This document shows, one piece after another, positions 14,993 through 23,645 of a stretch of DNA of 40,245 bases (position 1 is its first letter; the number at the start of each line of letters is the position of its first letter). This stretch comes from CAYRUP01 sp964427485 (GTDB lineage Bacteria > Pseudomonadota > Gammaproteobacteria > DSM-16500). A model generated the notes under the pieces. It had not been told where the DNA came from, did not search any database, and was given only the letters and a program-made list of their open reading frames with translations. A program made the position numbers and the translations under genes. The stretch is from positions 1-40,245 of the forward strand of contig CAYRUP010000002.1 of NCBI GenBank assembly GCA_964427485.1. Direction: 5' to 3'.

Positions 14993-17170
14993 CTAATTTG
15001 TCTTTTCGCTCTCATACGCATAATTGTAATTATAGCGCCCACTACCTTTGATTTTTGTTTCTTCTTTCAAATAATTAAAGATCGAACCTTGTATTTTCAC
15101 CCCAGCATTTGTAATGCGTTTCATAGCAATTTCCAATTCCTTGGCTTGATGTTTACTGGAACCCACAACTAACAAATTGGTACCTGCTAATACACCAATG
15201 AGTACGCCATCCGTCACGGCAAGTACAGGTGCTGTGTCAATGATGACAAGATCAAATTGCGATGACAGTGTTCCTATTATTTCTTTGAGTTTTGCATTTG
15301 TTAATAATTCAGAAGGATTTTCAGGGATAGTACCTGTCGATAGAAAAGTAAGATTTTCGTGCTGCACTTTTCTTAATGCTTGTTCAAACGTAGCAGAACC
15401 ATTAATTAAATCGGTTAACCCAGGGGCACGAGGCACTTGAAAATAATTTTGCAAACTCCCGCGACGAATGTCGCCATCGATCAATAAAACGCGTTTACCT
15501 GCTTGCGCTAACAGATAGACAAAGTTAGCAGCAACAAATGATTTCCCAATGCCTGGACTCGCACCCATAATGGAAACAATGTTATTCGTCGCACCCAGCA
15601 GAATAATTTGCAGACTGGTGCGCAAGCTACGGAGCGCTTCAATAGATAAATCGTTTGGACTTTCTACTGCTAAAAGTTGCAGATCTTTATTGCTTGGATC
15701 ACTTTTCCATTCTGTAATTTTTCTTTTTTGCTGCTTGCTGAAAGGTATGATAGACAAATTAACCAAGTTTAAGTGTTTTTCAATCCAAAGTGGATCTTCA
15801 ATTGTATTAAAAAACATTTTCCGCGCGGAAACAATGAGACTTGCTAGCATGAATCCAACAATTAAACAGCCGATCAGAACTATTTTGCCTTTCTTTGAAA
15901 GCGGTGTATCCGGAATCGTAGCTAAAGAAAGAATCCGAACATCACTCACTGTACTTGCTTTCGCAACTTGCAGCTCTTGAATTTTATGCAATAATCCTAA
16001 ATATAAATCATTTTTTACTTCTACATCACGCATCAAGTTAATTGCAATTTGATCTGAGGCAGGAAGAACAGCCAAGTCTTTTTCCAACTTATTACGATTT
16101 TTTTCAAGTGCAGCTATTTTATTATTTACAGCAATCATAAAAGGATGGTCTGCTGTATATTGCTGAGTCATATCTACTTTATTTAAATGCAATTCTTGGA
16201 TTTGTTTATCCAGTTCAGCTAACTGATGCAATAAATCTTCTGTTTGTATTTTGATATCAATTTTGCCGGTTTTTGCTCGATAAGTATTTAACTTAGCATC
16301 TGCTCGTTCTAAATCACTTCTTATTAAAGGCACTTGCTGTTTGAGAAATTCTAACGTTTTTGCAGCTTCAAGCGATTTTTTTTCTATATTTTTTTCCTGT
16401 AATACGTTTGCGATTTTATTAAGAATTTTCACGAGTTTAGCAGGATCTGCATCAACCAACGATATTTGTAACACTCCGGTTTTTTGTCCACCCGATTTTT
16501 GGACGCCTGTGTCAACAATATTTAATTCACTGGCTATTTTGTCAACTACCGAGTGAGTAGAATGACGAATTAATATAAATTTCGCATCTGGTTTTGCCTG
16601 GATATCGTCAACTCGCAAAGCAAAAGTATGATTTTTGTTTGTAACAAGTGCACCGATATTTCCCTTTAAAAGAAACTGATGATCTTCATCATATAAATTA
16701 AAGTGATTCGATTTATCCACGACTAATTGCAATTTTTTATTATAATAAGCCAGTGGAACCTCTAATTGACTCACCTGAATGTTTTCTTTTCTCGGAAAAA
16801 ATTTTCCTATGATAGGCAATTGATATGGCATTCCCGTAATATTCAAACCCAATGATTCAACGACTGGATCTAAAATAAATCGTGATTGGATTAATGCTGT
16901 TTGAATAGATGAATCTTCTGCAGAGGAAGACAAATTAAATTCTTGACTCAAGTTACCCAATACGCCTAAATTGCCCTGCTTACTATCAACTTGTATTAAA
17001 ACATCAGCCTTATAAACAGGCGTTTTTTTCACTACATAAATAAAACCAAAAACGAGGGTAATAAAAACAATAGTCATTACGAGCCACTTCTGTTCAATCA
17101 AATTATGAAGTAATTCACGTAAATCAATTCCTTCTATATCAGGCAAATGAGACTCAATAACACTATTCAT
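14993..17170 (-). CDS. wzc: Wzc-like polysaccharide co-polymerase / BY-kinase
   Basis: This 725-residue inner-membrane protein regulates chain length and export and autophosphorylates on tyrosine. Layout: Wzz domain with a first transmembrane helix near 33-48, long periplasmic coiled-coil region with GNVR-like features, second helix near 426-448, then the cytoplasmic kinase. Walker A is GASPGIGKS (536-544), Walker A' is VLLIDGDIRR (about 561-570), and Walker B is LVIIDTAP (about 642-649). The C-terminal tyrosine cluster GRYNYNYAYE has Y713, Y715, Y717 and Y719, the substrate of the Wzb phosphatase encoded upstream. It follows wza by 6 bases with AGGG ahead of the ATG. Confidence 0.92.
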   Translation of the reverse strand: MNSVIESHLPDIEGIDLRELLHNLIEQKWLVMTIVFITLVFGFIYVVKKTPVYKADVLIQVDSKQGNLGVLGNLSQEFNLSSSAEDSSIQTALIQSRFILDPVVESLGLNITGMPYQLPIIGKFFPRKENIQVSQLEVPLAYYNKKLQLVVDKSNHFNLYDEDHQFLLKGNIGALVTNKNHTFALRVDDIQAKPDAKFILIRHSTHSVVDKIASELNIVDTGVQKSGGQKTGVLQISLVDADPAKLVKILNKIANVLQEKNIEKKSLEAAKTLEFLKQQVPLIRSDLERADAKLNTYRAKTGKIDIKIQTEDLLHQLAELDKQIQELHLNKVDMTQQYTADHPFMIAVNNKIAALEKNRNKLEKDLAVLPASDQIAINLMRDVEVKNDLYLGLLHKIQELQVAKASTVSDVRILSLATIPDTPLSKKGKIVLIGCLIVGFMLASLIVSARKMFFNTIEDPLWIEKHLNLVNLSIIPFSKQQKRKITEWKSDPSNKDLQLLAVESPNDLSIEALRSLRTSLQIILLGATNNIVSIMGASPGIGKSFVAANFVYLLAQAGKRVLLIDGDIRRGSLQNYFQVPRAPGLTDLINGSATFEQALRKVQHENLTFLSTGTIPENPSELLTNAKLKEIIGTLSSQFDLVIIDTAPVLAVTDGVLIGVLAGTNLLVVGSSKHQAKELEIAMKRITNAGVKIQGSIFNYLKEETKIKGSGRYNYNYAYESEKTN

Positions 17171-17176
17171 ATATCC

Positions 17177-18004
17177 CTATCTTGAAAAATTTGTGATGGT
17201 CTTGGTATACCAAATCGTTTGTAAAGTAGGTAATAATTCATTCAACACACGGTTGAAGCGCGTAGCAGCAGCGGATGAAACATATAAAATATCTCCGGGC
17301 TGTAAGTCAAAATGTTCTGCAAGCAACAATGCATCCGGCGTTTTTGCATCCAACCAAAACACACAAGGTGTAACAAAGCTCCCTCTAATGACATAAATAT
17401 GTCGAGTATCGGCAGCATTTGGATTAAAGCTACCCGATAGTGTTAGCGCATCCGTAATAGTCAATGGCTGATCATTTAATGGTAAAAAACCAGGTTTGAG
17501 GACTTCGCCAAATACATATACTTTTTGGCCGCGAAAATCAGCGACACGCACATAGACCTGGGGATTTTTAACATATTTTCTGAGACGTCCTGATATATCT
17601 GCCCGAATCGCATCCGTCGTTTTATTCTCAACACGCATATAGCCAATGAGAGGAAAATAAATATCACCCTGTGCATTAACTAAGTAACCCGCCTGTCCCG
17701 CTGCACCTTGGGTACTCACGGTTGTAGCTCCAACGATACTTTGCTGTCCCTGAATATTAAATTCAGGATGTTGCCAAACAGAAATTTCTAATACATCGGC
17801 TGGCGCAACACGGTAAATGTACATAGAAATGCGTTGATCTTGAATCAAAGCGGAATTAATAGGAATTAAGGTCGGATTCACTTGAATATGTTGGGGTTCG
17901 ACACGCTGCGGCATAGTAGAAATATCTGGATTTTGCATCCCTGGAAGAACATTGCAACTGCACAAAAAAACTGTACTACACAACAGGGCTATTTTTCTCA
18001 GCAT
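17177..18004 (-). CDS. wza: Wza-like polysaccharide export lipoprotein
   Basis: This is an outer-membrane polysaccharide export protein of 275 residues, shorter than E. coli Wza (about 380). A lipoprotein signal peptide is present: MLRKIALLCSTVFLCSC, with the lipobox cysteine at residue 17. The Poly_export domain begins YRVAPADVLEISVWQHPE, and a SLBB-like segment follows (GQKVYVFGEVLKPG). I chose the ATG at 18004: it lies one base after the wzb stop and places the signal peptide at the very N-terminus, whereas the longer frame to 18049 adds 15 residues ahead of it. It is in the order wzb-wza-wzc. The short C-terminal part suggests a truncated or alternative outer-membrane helix. Confidence 0.9.
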   Translation of the reverse strand: MLRKIALLCSTVFLCSCNVLPGMQNPDISTMPQRVEPQHIQVNPTLIPINSALIQDQRISMYIYRVAPADVLEISVWQHPEFNIQGQQSIVGATTVSTQGAAGQAGYLVNAQGDIYFPLIGYMRVENKTTDAIRADISGRLRKYVKNPQVYVRVADFRGQKVYVFGEVLKPGFLPLNDQPLTITDALTLSGSFNPNAADTRHIYVIRGSFVTPCVFWLDAKTPDALLLAEHFDLQPGDILYVSSAAATRFNRVLNELLPTLQTIWYTKTITNFSR

Positions 18005-18005
18005 A

Positions 18006-18449
18006 TCAATTCCATAATTTCCTTTGCCATTCATCAACACCTTGTTCAATCAATGCCAAGGCTTGTTCAAATGCGAATCGAGACTTTTGATAAGGATCAG
18101 GAATATCGAAACCACCCCATTTTCCAAGTCGATGCACCTTCCCGCGCACGCTCGATAGAATACCTTCGACACCTTCTTGATGTCTAGTCTCCATTATCAA
18201 AATAAGTTCATTATCCAAGAGGAGCTCTGGTGTAAGCTGGCGTGCACGATGTCTAGAAATATCAAGACCTCGTGCACTCATGAGTTCTTGCGCCATAGGA
18301 TCGGCTGGATAATTTGCGAGAGCGCTAATGCCAGCAGAACTAACAGAAATTTTCTGATTTTTTTTGAAAAATTGCTCGCACAATAATGCCTCTGCCATAG
18401 GACTACGACAAATATTACCTATACACACCACAAGAATTTTTTGAAACAT
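18006..18449 (-). CDS. wzb: Low-molecular-weight protein tyrosine phosphatase, Wzb-like
   Basis: This 147-residue cytoplasmic phosphatase probably dephosphorylates the tyrosine cluster of Wzc and thereby cycles polymerisation. The P-loop is VCIGNICRSPMAEAL with nucleophile C9 and R15, and the general acid is D118 in FDIPDPYQ. Length is normal for the family. It lies one base upstream of wza. AAAGG about 9 bases before the ATG serves as ribosome-binding site. A role other than Wzc control, such as arsenate reduction, is unlikely in this context. Confidence 0.92.
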   Translation of the reverse strand: MFQKILVVCIGNICRSPMAEALLCEQFFKKNQKISVSSAGISALANYPADPMAQELMSARGLDISRHRARQLTPELLLDNELILIMETRHQEGVEGILSSVRGKVHRLGKWGGFDIPDPYQKSRFAFEQALALIEQGVDEWQRKLWN

Positions 18450-18511
18450 TTTTTAATTACCTTTATTGGGAAAACGAGCATCAGAAAATATTCTGACCAA
18501 AAAAACCCATA

Positions 18512-20098
18512 TCAAACCAACCCTAACATCCCAAATTTTAAAGTAAACCCTAAATTAAAAACCGGTGTATTTAAATTATTATGCAAAGCTTTTAACTGAC
18601 CTAGACTGGTCTGTAAACCAATCGCCGGTGTGAAAGCATAATGAAGACCGACAATCGGTTCAATTAATGCGCCGCCTCCCAAGGCTAAATTTCCGCCGCC
18701 GCCCGCACCGATGAATAATTCAGTAAAAAATTGTAAATGATGATGACAGAGCTCAGATGTTTGCAAACCGGGTCCTATCATTCCCGTCGCATAACCACCC
18801 GCATGCGTTCCGCTATAAGCACTTGCTGCCTGGTAACCCATAAAGAAATGGGGCGAAAACAATTGATCTATTTGGAAAGCAATGAGCTGAATAGCGGAAC
18901 GCGTTGGAATGGATGCGCGTTCGGGATGCAAATAAGTTTGATTGAATAATTGCAGGCGCCAGTTTTTCACAGAAAAATAACTGGAAAATAAATTTTCGTT
19001 GGGTGTATCCGATGCAGTCGCAACATTTAAATGATAAATAATTTCGCCAGTCACTGTCGCAGCCCGCAAATTTCCTTTGGGTGACCAAATATATCCACCA
19101 CTTAAGCGCGTAGCAAAATTTGTCGATAACGGAAGTTCTAAACCGATTTGGGGTTGAATTAATACGCCGCCACCGGTTTGGGTATTTCCTCCGCCACCGG
19201 CGCCTAAACCCAATTGCGGAACGAAAGCGATGGGTAATGATTTTAACGGCAAATGATATCCAAACCCGCCAAGCACATCCATATACCCATTTGGATTACC
19301 ACTAAAAGCGCCCGCCGCTTTGAAATACCAAAAAACATGTTCTCTAAAATAATGATCCAATTCAGCGCCAATCAGGCCAATCGTATCATCTTGGACGTTG
19401 CCCAATACATTTTTCGTTCCCTTTTGTTGATTATAAGCCTGGAGTAACAAGGCAAAATCATTTCTTTGAAAATCCAAAAATTTACCATTGGAGAGAAAAA
19501 TCGAATTAAAATTAAATACAGAAGAATTAGGTAAAGGGGTCGCTTGAACATAATAAAAATCCCAGGGAATATCGAGATCCAATCCGACTTGGCTACTGCT
19601 AATTTTTCCTGAAGGAAAATCAATATAACTGTAATGCAACCCTAGACGCGCCCAATCCCAACTGTACTCGATTCCAATGCTGGGGCGAACCATGAGCCCA
19701 CCACCCACCAGCGATGCTCTACCACCGCCACCGCCAGCAAAGATGCCTACATCTCCCCACCAACGCGGAATAAGTTCATGACGAAAACCGGCATTGGCAC
19801 CCAATACAAAAAGTCCGCCTTGTGTTCCCGCAATTGAACCAAAACCGCCTATACCCGCATAAAATTGTGGGGTAATATTCATCGAGTAATTTAAACCTAA
19901 TAACCCCATATTTTGAATACCCTGCGGCATTTTCACATCGTCATAACTAAAACGAAAAAATCCAGGTTGCTCTTGTAAATAAAGTTTTTGTGAATTTGAA
20001 CTTGAATAAACTGTATTCGTAGCAAAACCAGAGCCTGACATGAGTATCGCTAAGAGACAAATTACTTTTTTATAATTCAATGTGAAATCCATAGTCAT
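18512..20098 (-). CDS. Exported protein with three internal repeats, probable outer-membrane beta-barrel
   Basis: This 528-residue protein is of unrecognised family. A signal peptide is evident (hydrophobic 11-20, then SGSGFA). The mature part shows alternating polar/hydrophobic strands rich in Gly, aromatic and Ser residues, as in outer-membrane beta-barrels, and ends in a hydrophobic strand. Three glycine clusters recur: AGGGGGRASLVGGG (121-134), AGGGGNTQTGGG (300-311) and AGGGGNLALGGG (465-476). Each is followed by a L(M/I)-P-IGLEY-like strand and preceded by an A/G-x-SG-x-x-GY element, so the protein is a triplication of a unit of roughly 165-178 residues. GGAAG lies 7 bases before the ATG. 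It is the first gene of the glycan run, so a surface or glycan-secretion role is inferred. Confidence 0.75.
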   Translation of the reverse strand: MTMDFTLNYKKVICLLAILMSGSGFATNTVYSSSNSQKLYLQEQPGFFRFSYDDVKMPQGIQNMGLLGLNYSMNITPQFYAGIGGFGSIAGTQGGLFVLGANAGFRHELIPRWWGDVGIFAGGGGGRASLVGGGLMVRPSIGIEYSWDWARLGLHYSYIDFPSGKISSSQVGLDLDIPWDFYYVQATPLPNSSVFNFNSIFLSNGKFLDFQRNDFALLLQAYNQQKGTKNVLGNVQDDTIGLIGAELDHYFREHVFWYFKAAGAFSGNPNGYMDVLGGFGYHLPLKSLPIAFVPQLGLGAGGGGNTQTGGGVLIQPQIGLELPLSTNFATRLSGGYIWSPKGNLRAATVTGEIIYHLNVATASDTPNENLFSSYFSVKNWRLQLFNQTYLHPERASIPTRSAIQLIAFQIDQLFSPHFFMGYQAASAYSGTHAGGYATGMIGPGLQTSELCHHHLQFFTELFIGAGGGGNLALGGGALIEPIVGLHYAFTPAIGLQTSLGQLKALHNNLNTPVFNLGFTLKFGMLGLV

Positions 20099-20159
20099 CC
20101 GCTATCTTCCAGAACAAGCTTTATAAAATACCTTTTAATCATTTCACCGCAAATCTTTT

Positions 20160-21023
20160 TTATTTGATATTTTTAATGAGCCAATCTATTTCTTCGGGCG
20201 AACGAACAGAAATGATTATTTTTCCTTCGCCTTTATCATTGAGCCGTATTTTAACGGAGGAGGATAATTTTTTAGTGAGATCATTTTGCCATTGGTTAAT
20301 ATGCTCTTTGTAAGGATTTTCAACGATGACGGGTGACAAGGGTAAGGATTTGTTTTTCTGCACCCATTTCTCCGTCTCACGCACTGACAATTTCTTGATT
20401 AAAATCTGTTGCGCTAACTCTCTTTGTTTGCACTCATCCAATACCAGCAAGGCACGCGCATGCCCCATTTCAATTTTTCGAGTTCGAAGAAGCTCTTTCA
20501 CTTCATCATCCAGCCCCAACAATCGAATCAAATTGGTTACCGTAGAACGTGATCTCCCTACTCTTTCAGCAATTTCTTCATGCGTTAAAAAAAATTCTGA
20601 AATAAGTCTTTCAAAGGCAATTGCCTCATCAATGGCATTCAGCGATTCGCGTTGAATATTTTCAATTAACGCAAAAGCACAGGCCGTTTGATCCGGTATA
20701 TCTCGAATAATAGCGGGTACTGTTTTTAATTCAGCCAACATCGCTGCGCGCCAACGCCGCTCACCTGCGATAATTTCAAATTTTTCTTTTTCCAATCGTC
20801 GCACAATGAGAGGGAGAATAATCCCTTGGGATTTAATCGACATGGTTAACTCATGAAGAGACTCATCATCGATAATGGATCTCGGTTGATATTTTCCGAA
20901 TACCAGAAAATGAATAGGTAAATGAAAAATACTTTCTTTAATAAATTCTTCCTTCTTGGATTCAGCCAGAAGATCATCTAACCCTGATAAATTTCGTAAT
21001 CCCTTCAATTCCAAATGTGACAT
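20160..21023 (-). CDS. parB: ParB/Spo0J-family partition protein, chromosomal type
   Basis: This 287-residue DNA-binding and CTP-switch protein has an N-terminal ParB/sulfiredoxin-like domain with QPRSII and the box GERRWRAAML, then box II ENIQRESLNAIDEAIAF, and a central helix-turn-helix (LTHEEIAERVGRSRSTVTNLIRLL). A short C-terminal dimerisation region follows. These boxes match Spo0J-type chromosomal ParB rather than plasmid KorB/SopB. I use the ATG at 21023, which has GGAG 6 bases upstream; a TTG two codons earlier is less likely. It is divergent from the parA operon across the iteron origin and has no parA of its own beside it. The DnaA box at 21035-21043 lies immediately beside its ribosome-binding site. 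Confidence 0.9.
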   Translation of the reverse strand: MSHLELKGLRNLSGLDDLLAESKKEEFIKESIFHLPIHFLVFGKYQPRSIIDDESLHELTMSIKSQGIILPLIVRRLEKEKFEIIAGERRWRAAMLAELKTVPAIIRDIPDQTACAFALIENIQRESLNAIDEAIAFERLISEFFLTHEEIAERVGRSRSTVTNLIRLLGLDDEVKELLRTRKIEMGHARALLVLDECKQRELAQQILIKKLSVRETEKWVQKNKSLPLSPVIVENPYKEHINQWQNDLTKKLSSSVKIRLNDKGEGKIIISVRSPEEIDWLIKNIK

Positions 21024-21034
21024 AAGCAACTCCC

Positions 21035-21043
21035 TGTGGATAA
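21035..21043 (-). promoter_or_regulatory. Consensus DnaA box
   Basis: Minus-strand TTATCCACA is a perfect match to the strong E. coli-type DnaA box. It lies directly next to the iteron array, as in many iteron plasmid origins, and ends just before the GGAG ribosome-binding site (21030-21033) of the adjacent parB. Confidence 0.8.
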
Positions 21044-21046
21044 CTT

Positions 21047-21181
21047 AGCACGCAGACGTCTGACTTCAGCACGCAGACGTCTGAGGATCATACCTTTTTT
21101 AGCACGCAAACGTCTGATTTTGATCCTGCAAACGTCTGACTTCAGCACGCAGACGTCTTAGTAATGCACGCAAACGTCTTA
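21047..21181 (+). repeat. Six 17-bp iterons of a plasmid-type origin
   Basis: Direct copies related to AGCACGCARACGTCTGA start at 21047, 21068, 21101, 21123, 21144 and 21165. The spacings are 21, 33, 22, 21 and 21 bases, i.e. whole helical turns, so all copies face one side of the DNA. Copies 1, 2 and 5 carry CAGACGTC and copies 3, 4 and 6 CAAACGTC; copy 4 is degenerate at its left end (ATCCTGC). Such iterons bind Rep_3-type initiators, one of which is encoded at 23690-24949. Confidence 0.92.
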
Positions 21182-21388
21182 CGTAAAGCAGTTAAGTAGT
21201 TGATTTTTTTATTTAAAAAACCGCCTAAACAATATTAAACAATATTAAACATAAAAACACTGTGTTTATGTTGTGTTTTTTTCTTTAAGAAAATAAGAAA
21301 ATTCATAACACGGTTGCATTTTCATTAAAATAACGATAAATTTCAAAATATTGAAAAATTTCATTAACGTTTAGTCAAAGGAATAACT
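21182..21388. other. AT-rich segment of origin (candidate unwinding region and parA operator)
   Basis: About 200 bases without a gene, strongly AT-rich. It contains tandem 10-mers AATATTAAAC at 21231-21250, an odd palindrome AAACAC-T-GTGTTT at 21255-21267, and inverted repeat AAAAACAC/GTGTTTTT (21253-21260 and 21273-21280). Position between iterons and parA fits a DNA-unwinding element plus an autoregulatory site for the type Ia ParA. A weak promoter-like pair, TTGCAT (21314-21319) and TAAATT (21337-21342) with 17 bases between, precedes parA. Functional assignments are inference. Confidence 0.5.
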
Positions 21389-22615
21389 ATGCTGGAGCAA
21401 GCTATAGCACCCTATGGCAGTGATGAACCAGAAAAGCTCATGGAGAAATTTTATAGTGCTGGAAATGAAATGCTTCTAACACTACGTAATTATATTACGA
21501 ATCCGGATAATCGCAAAAAACCCAGAACCTGGGGTTCGATCGAAGCAGCTCAAATGGTAGGTGTATCCAATCCAACTTTTAGAAAACTTTTGGAAAAATT
21601 TCCTGAATTACCTGGCATTGTGACTGAAATAACGCCCGGAAATAGATCAATTAATAAATATACTTTGCAAGCGATTAATCAGTTAAGAACGTTTTCAAAT
21701 ACAAGATACAGTAGGCCAAATGGATCAAAACCACTTGTCATCGCCATATCAAATCTCAAAGGTGGTGTGGGCAAAACACAAACCGCAGTTGATCTTGGGA
21801 AAAAAATTGCTATCGAAGGGTTACGCGCCTTACTGTTAGATTTTGATGCCCAAGGTACCGCGACTTTAATCAGCTCCGGACTGATTCCTGATTTAGAATT
21901 AAAATACGAAGATACCATCACTAATATTTTGGTCGCTAATCCTGAAAATATAAAAGATGTTGTCCTAAAAACGCATTTTGATGGTTTCGATATTATTCCA
22001 GCAAATCTCGCAATTCAAGATTGTGATTTATTGCTTCCCAATCCAAAAGATAATAATGAAGAAAGAAATGGCAGCCCTTATTTTCGGCTCTCAAAAGCCT
22101 TAAATGTGATTAAAAATCAATATGATGTGATCCTAATCGATTGTGGTCCCAATTTAGGAATGTTAACTCTCAATGCAATTATCGCTTGCGATGGCATGCT
22201 TATTCCCATTCCTCCCAGCATGAATGATTATTCGAGTTTCATCATGTATACAGCGACATTAAGAAACTTGTTTAAAAATCTCTCCAATAAAAAGCTCGAG
22301 TATTTGCGTATCATTATCTCCAAACACAATGGCAGCAATGAATCCATGCAAATGGAAAATATGATGCGAGAACAATTTGGTCGTTACATTTTATCAAATC
22401 ACATGTGTGAAACGGTTGAAGTCTCAAAAGCGGCTAACGAAATCGGCACCATCTACGATGTTTCTAAACCGCGTGGGAGTAGAGAAGCCTATCGTCGTGC
22501 TATACAACATTTAGACGATGTCAATTTAGAAATTATCAATCATTTTAAGGAAATTTGGACTCGACAGGCACAAAAATCATTGCAATCCAAAATGGAGGAA
22601 GTCATCAATGGATAA
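21389..22615 (+). CDS. parA: Type Ia ParA partition ATPase
   Basis: This 408-residue ATPase drives plasmid segregation with the downstream ParB. An N-terminal extension carries a winged-HTH-like segment (WGSIEAAQMVGVSNPTFRKL, about 48-67), as in P1 ParA and F SopA, which use it to repress their own operon. The deviant Walker A is LKGGVGKT (123-130), Walker A' is LLLDFDAQG (D151, D153), and Walker B is VILIDCGPNLG. AAAGGA precedes the ATG. It overlaps the next parB by 8 bases, forming parA-parB-rep. The extended N-terminus distinguishes it from chromosomal Soj proteins of about 260 residues. Confidence 0.93.
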   Translation: MLEQAIAPYGSDEPEKLMEKFYSAGNEMLLTLRNYITNPDNRKKPRTWGSIEAAQMVGVSNPTFRKLLEKFPELPGIVTEITPGNRSINKYTLQAINQLRTFSNTRYSRPNGSKPLVIAISNLKGGVGKTQTAVDLGKKIAIEGLRALLLDFDAQGTATLISSGLIPDLELKYEDTITNILVANPENIKDVVLKTHFDGFDIIPANLAIQDCDLLLPNPKDNNEERNGSPYFRLSKALNVIKNQYDVILIDCGPNLGMLTLNAIIACDGMLIPIPPSMNDYSSFIMYTATLRNLFKNLSNKKLEYLRIIISKHNGSNESMQMENMMREQFGRYILSNHMCETVEVSKAANEIGTIYDVSKPRGSREAYRRAIQHLDDVNLEIINHFKEIWTRQAQKSLQSKMEEVING

Positions 22616-23645
22616 TAGCAAACGTAACATTCATACTTCCGGTCCTTTAGGCATGTTGGTGAAAACAGGACAAGTTAAAAAAATTGATTTAACAGACGAA
22701 CCCGATCAGGGAAGTTTGCAACATGTGGGTTTAGATGGTTTACAAGCCGCTGGATCTTATTTTAAAACGCAGTCAGGCATTCAATTTAGTGAAAACGAAT
22801 TAGTCTTTTTAGATCCAAAGGAATGCGAACCTTGGGAATATGCGAATCGCTCAGAAGATGAAATGGGCAATATAGAAGATCTGATGAAATCGATTCGTGA
22901 GCATGGCCAATTACAACCCGTGCTGATCCGTTCACATCCCGCTCCCCATGATAGCATTAAGTATCAAATTATTTTTGGTAGAAGAAGACACGCTGCCTGT
23001 CTCGCCTTAGGCACGAAACTACTTGTTATTAAAAAAGATAATTTATCTTTGCAAGAAGCCATTTTATGTCAAGATGCTGAAAATAAATTTAGACAAGATG
23101 TCAGTAATTATTCAAATGCAATATTGTATAAAAAATTATTAGTGGCTAAGGTGTTTAAAACAGAAAAAGAACTAGCAGAAAAACTTAGAATCTCGCCTTC
23201 TTCTCTTAATGAATTACTGAGTTATACTAAATTACCTCAAGAAGTCATTAATAACATTCCCAATATCCATTCTTTATCTGTCTATATGGCAGCTAAAATG
23301 GTTAGATTGCTTTCAGAGGATCAAACTTTATTACAGAGGATAATTGAAATTTCACCTGAAATAGGTAGATCCATTGCCACTCCCGCCAAACTCGAATCGA
23401 CCGTGATAAAAAATATTGATTCTACAGTAGATGTTTCACGTAGAACAAAGACGGTGTACGACGTAACTAGCAAAAAATTGTTTACCTTTAAAATTGATCA
23501 CAAAGGTGTTCCTTCCATTCGCTTTCAAAAAGAATTAATTGATGTATTGGATTTTGATAGCCTGTGTGATCAACTCAAAAATATCATCGAATCACTTACT
23601 CAATTCGGACGTCCGAATTTAGTAAAAGAACCTGTGGTTGAATAA
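22608..23645 (+). CDS. parB: ParB partition protein, plasmid type
   Basis: This 345-residue centromere-binding partner of the upstream ParA has a ParB N-terminal domain with FGRRRHAACLALG (123-135), which deviates from the Spo0J GERRxRA box. Box II follows as AENKFRQDVSNYSNA (157-171), then a helix-turn-helix around 186-206 (TEKELAEKLRISPSSLNELL) and a C-terminal dimerisation region. It differs clearly from the chromosomal-type ParB at 20160-21023, so the two are not recent duplicates. The last codons contain the first of two identical 18-bp palindromes (23602-23619), with the second just across the stop codon. GGA precedes the start within parA. Confidence 0.9.
   Translation: MDNSKRNIHTSGPLGMLVKTGQVKKIDLTDEPDQGSLQHVGLDGLQAAGSYFKTQSGIQFSENELVFLDPKECEPWEYANRSEDEMGNIEDLMKSIREHGQLQPVLIRSHPAPHDSIKYQIIFGRRRHAACLALGTKLLVIKKDNLSLQEAILCQDAENKFRQDVSNYSNAILYKKLLVAKVFKTEKELAEKLRISPSSLNELLSYTKLPQEVINNIPNIHSLSVYMAAKMVRLLSEDQTLLQRIIEISPEIGRSIATPAKLESTVIKNIDSTVDVSRRTKTVYDVTSKKLFTFKIDHKGVPSIRFQKELIDVLDFDSLCDQLKNIIESLTQFGRPNLVKEPVVE

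Noticed and set aside
18481..18496. TCAGAA/TTCTGA inverted repeat between the repeat protein and wzb
   Set aside because: Short, AT-rich and lacking a U-tract in the transcribed direction; likely chance.
21047..21181. CRISPR array
   Set aside because: Repeats are 17 bp with only 4-16 bp between them, beside rep/par genes and a DnaA box; they are iterons, and no cas genes are present.
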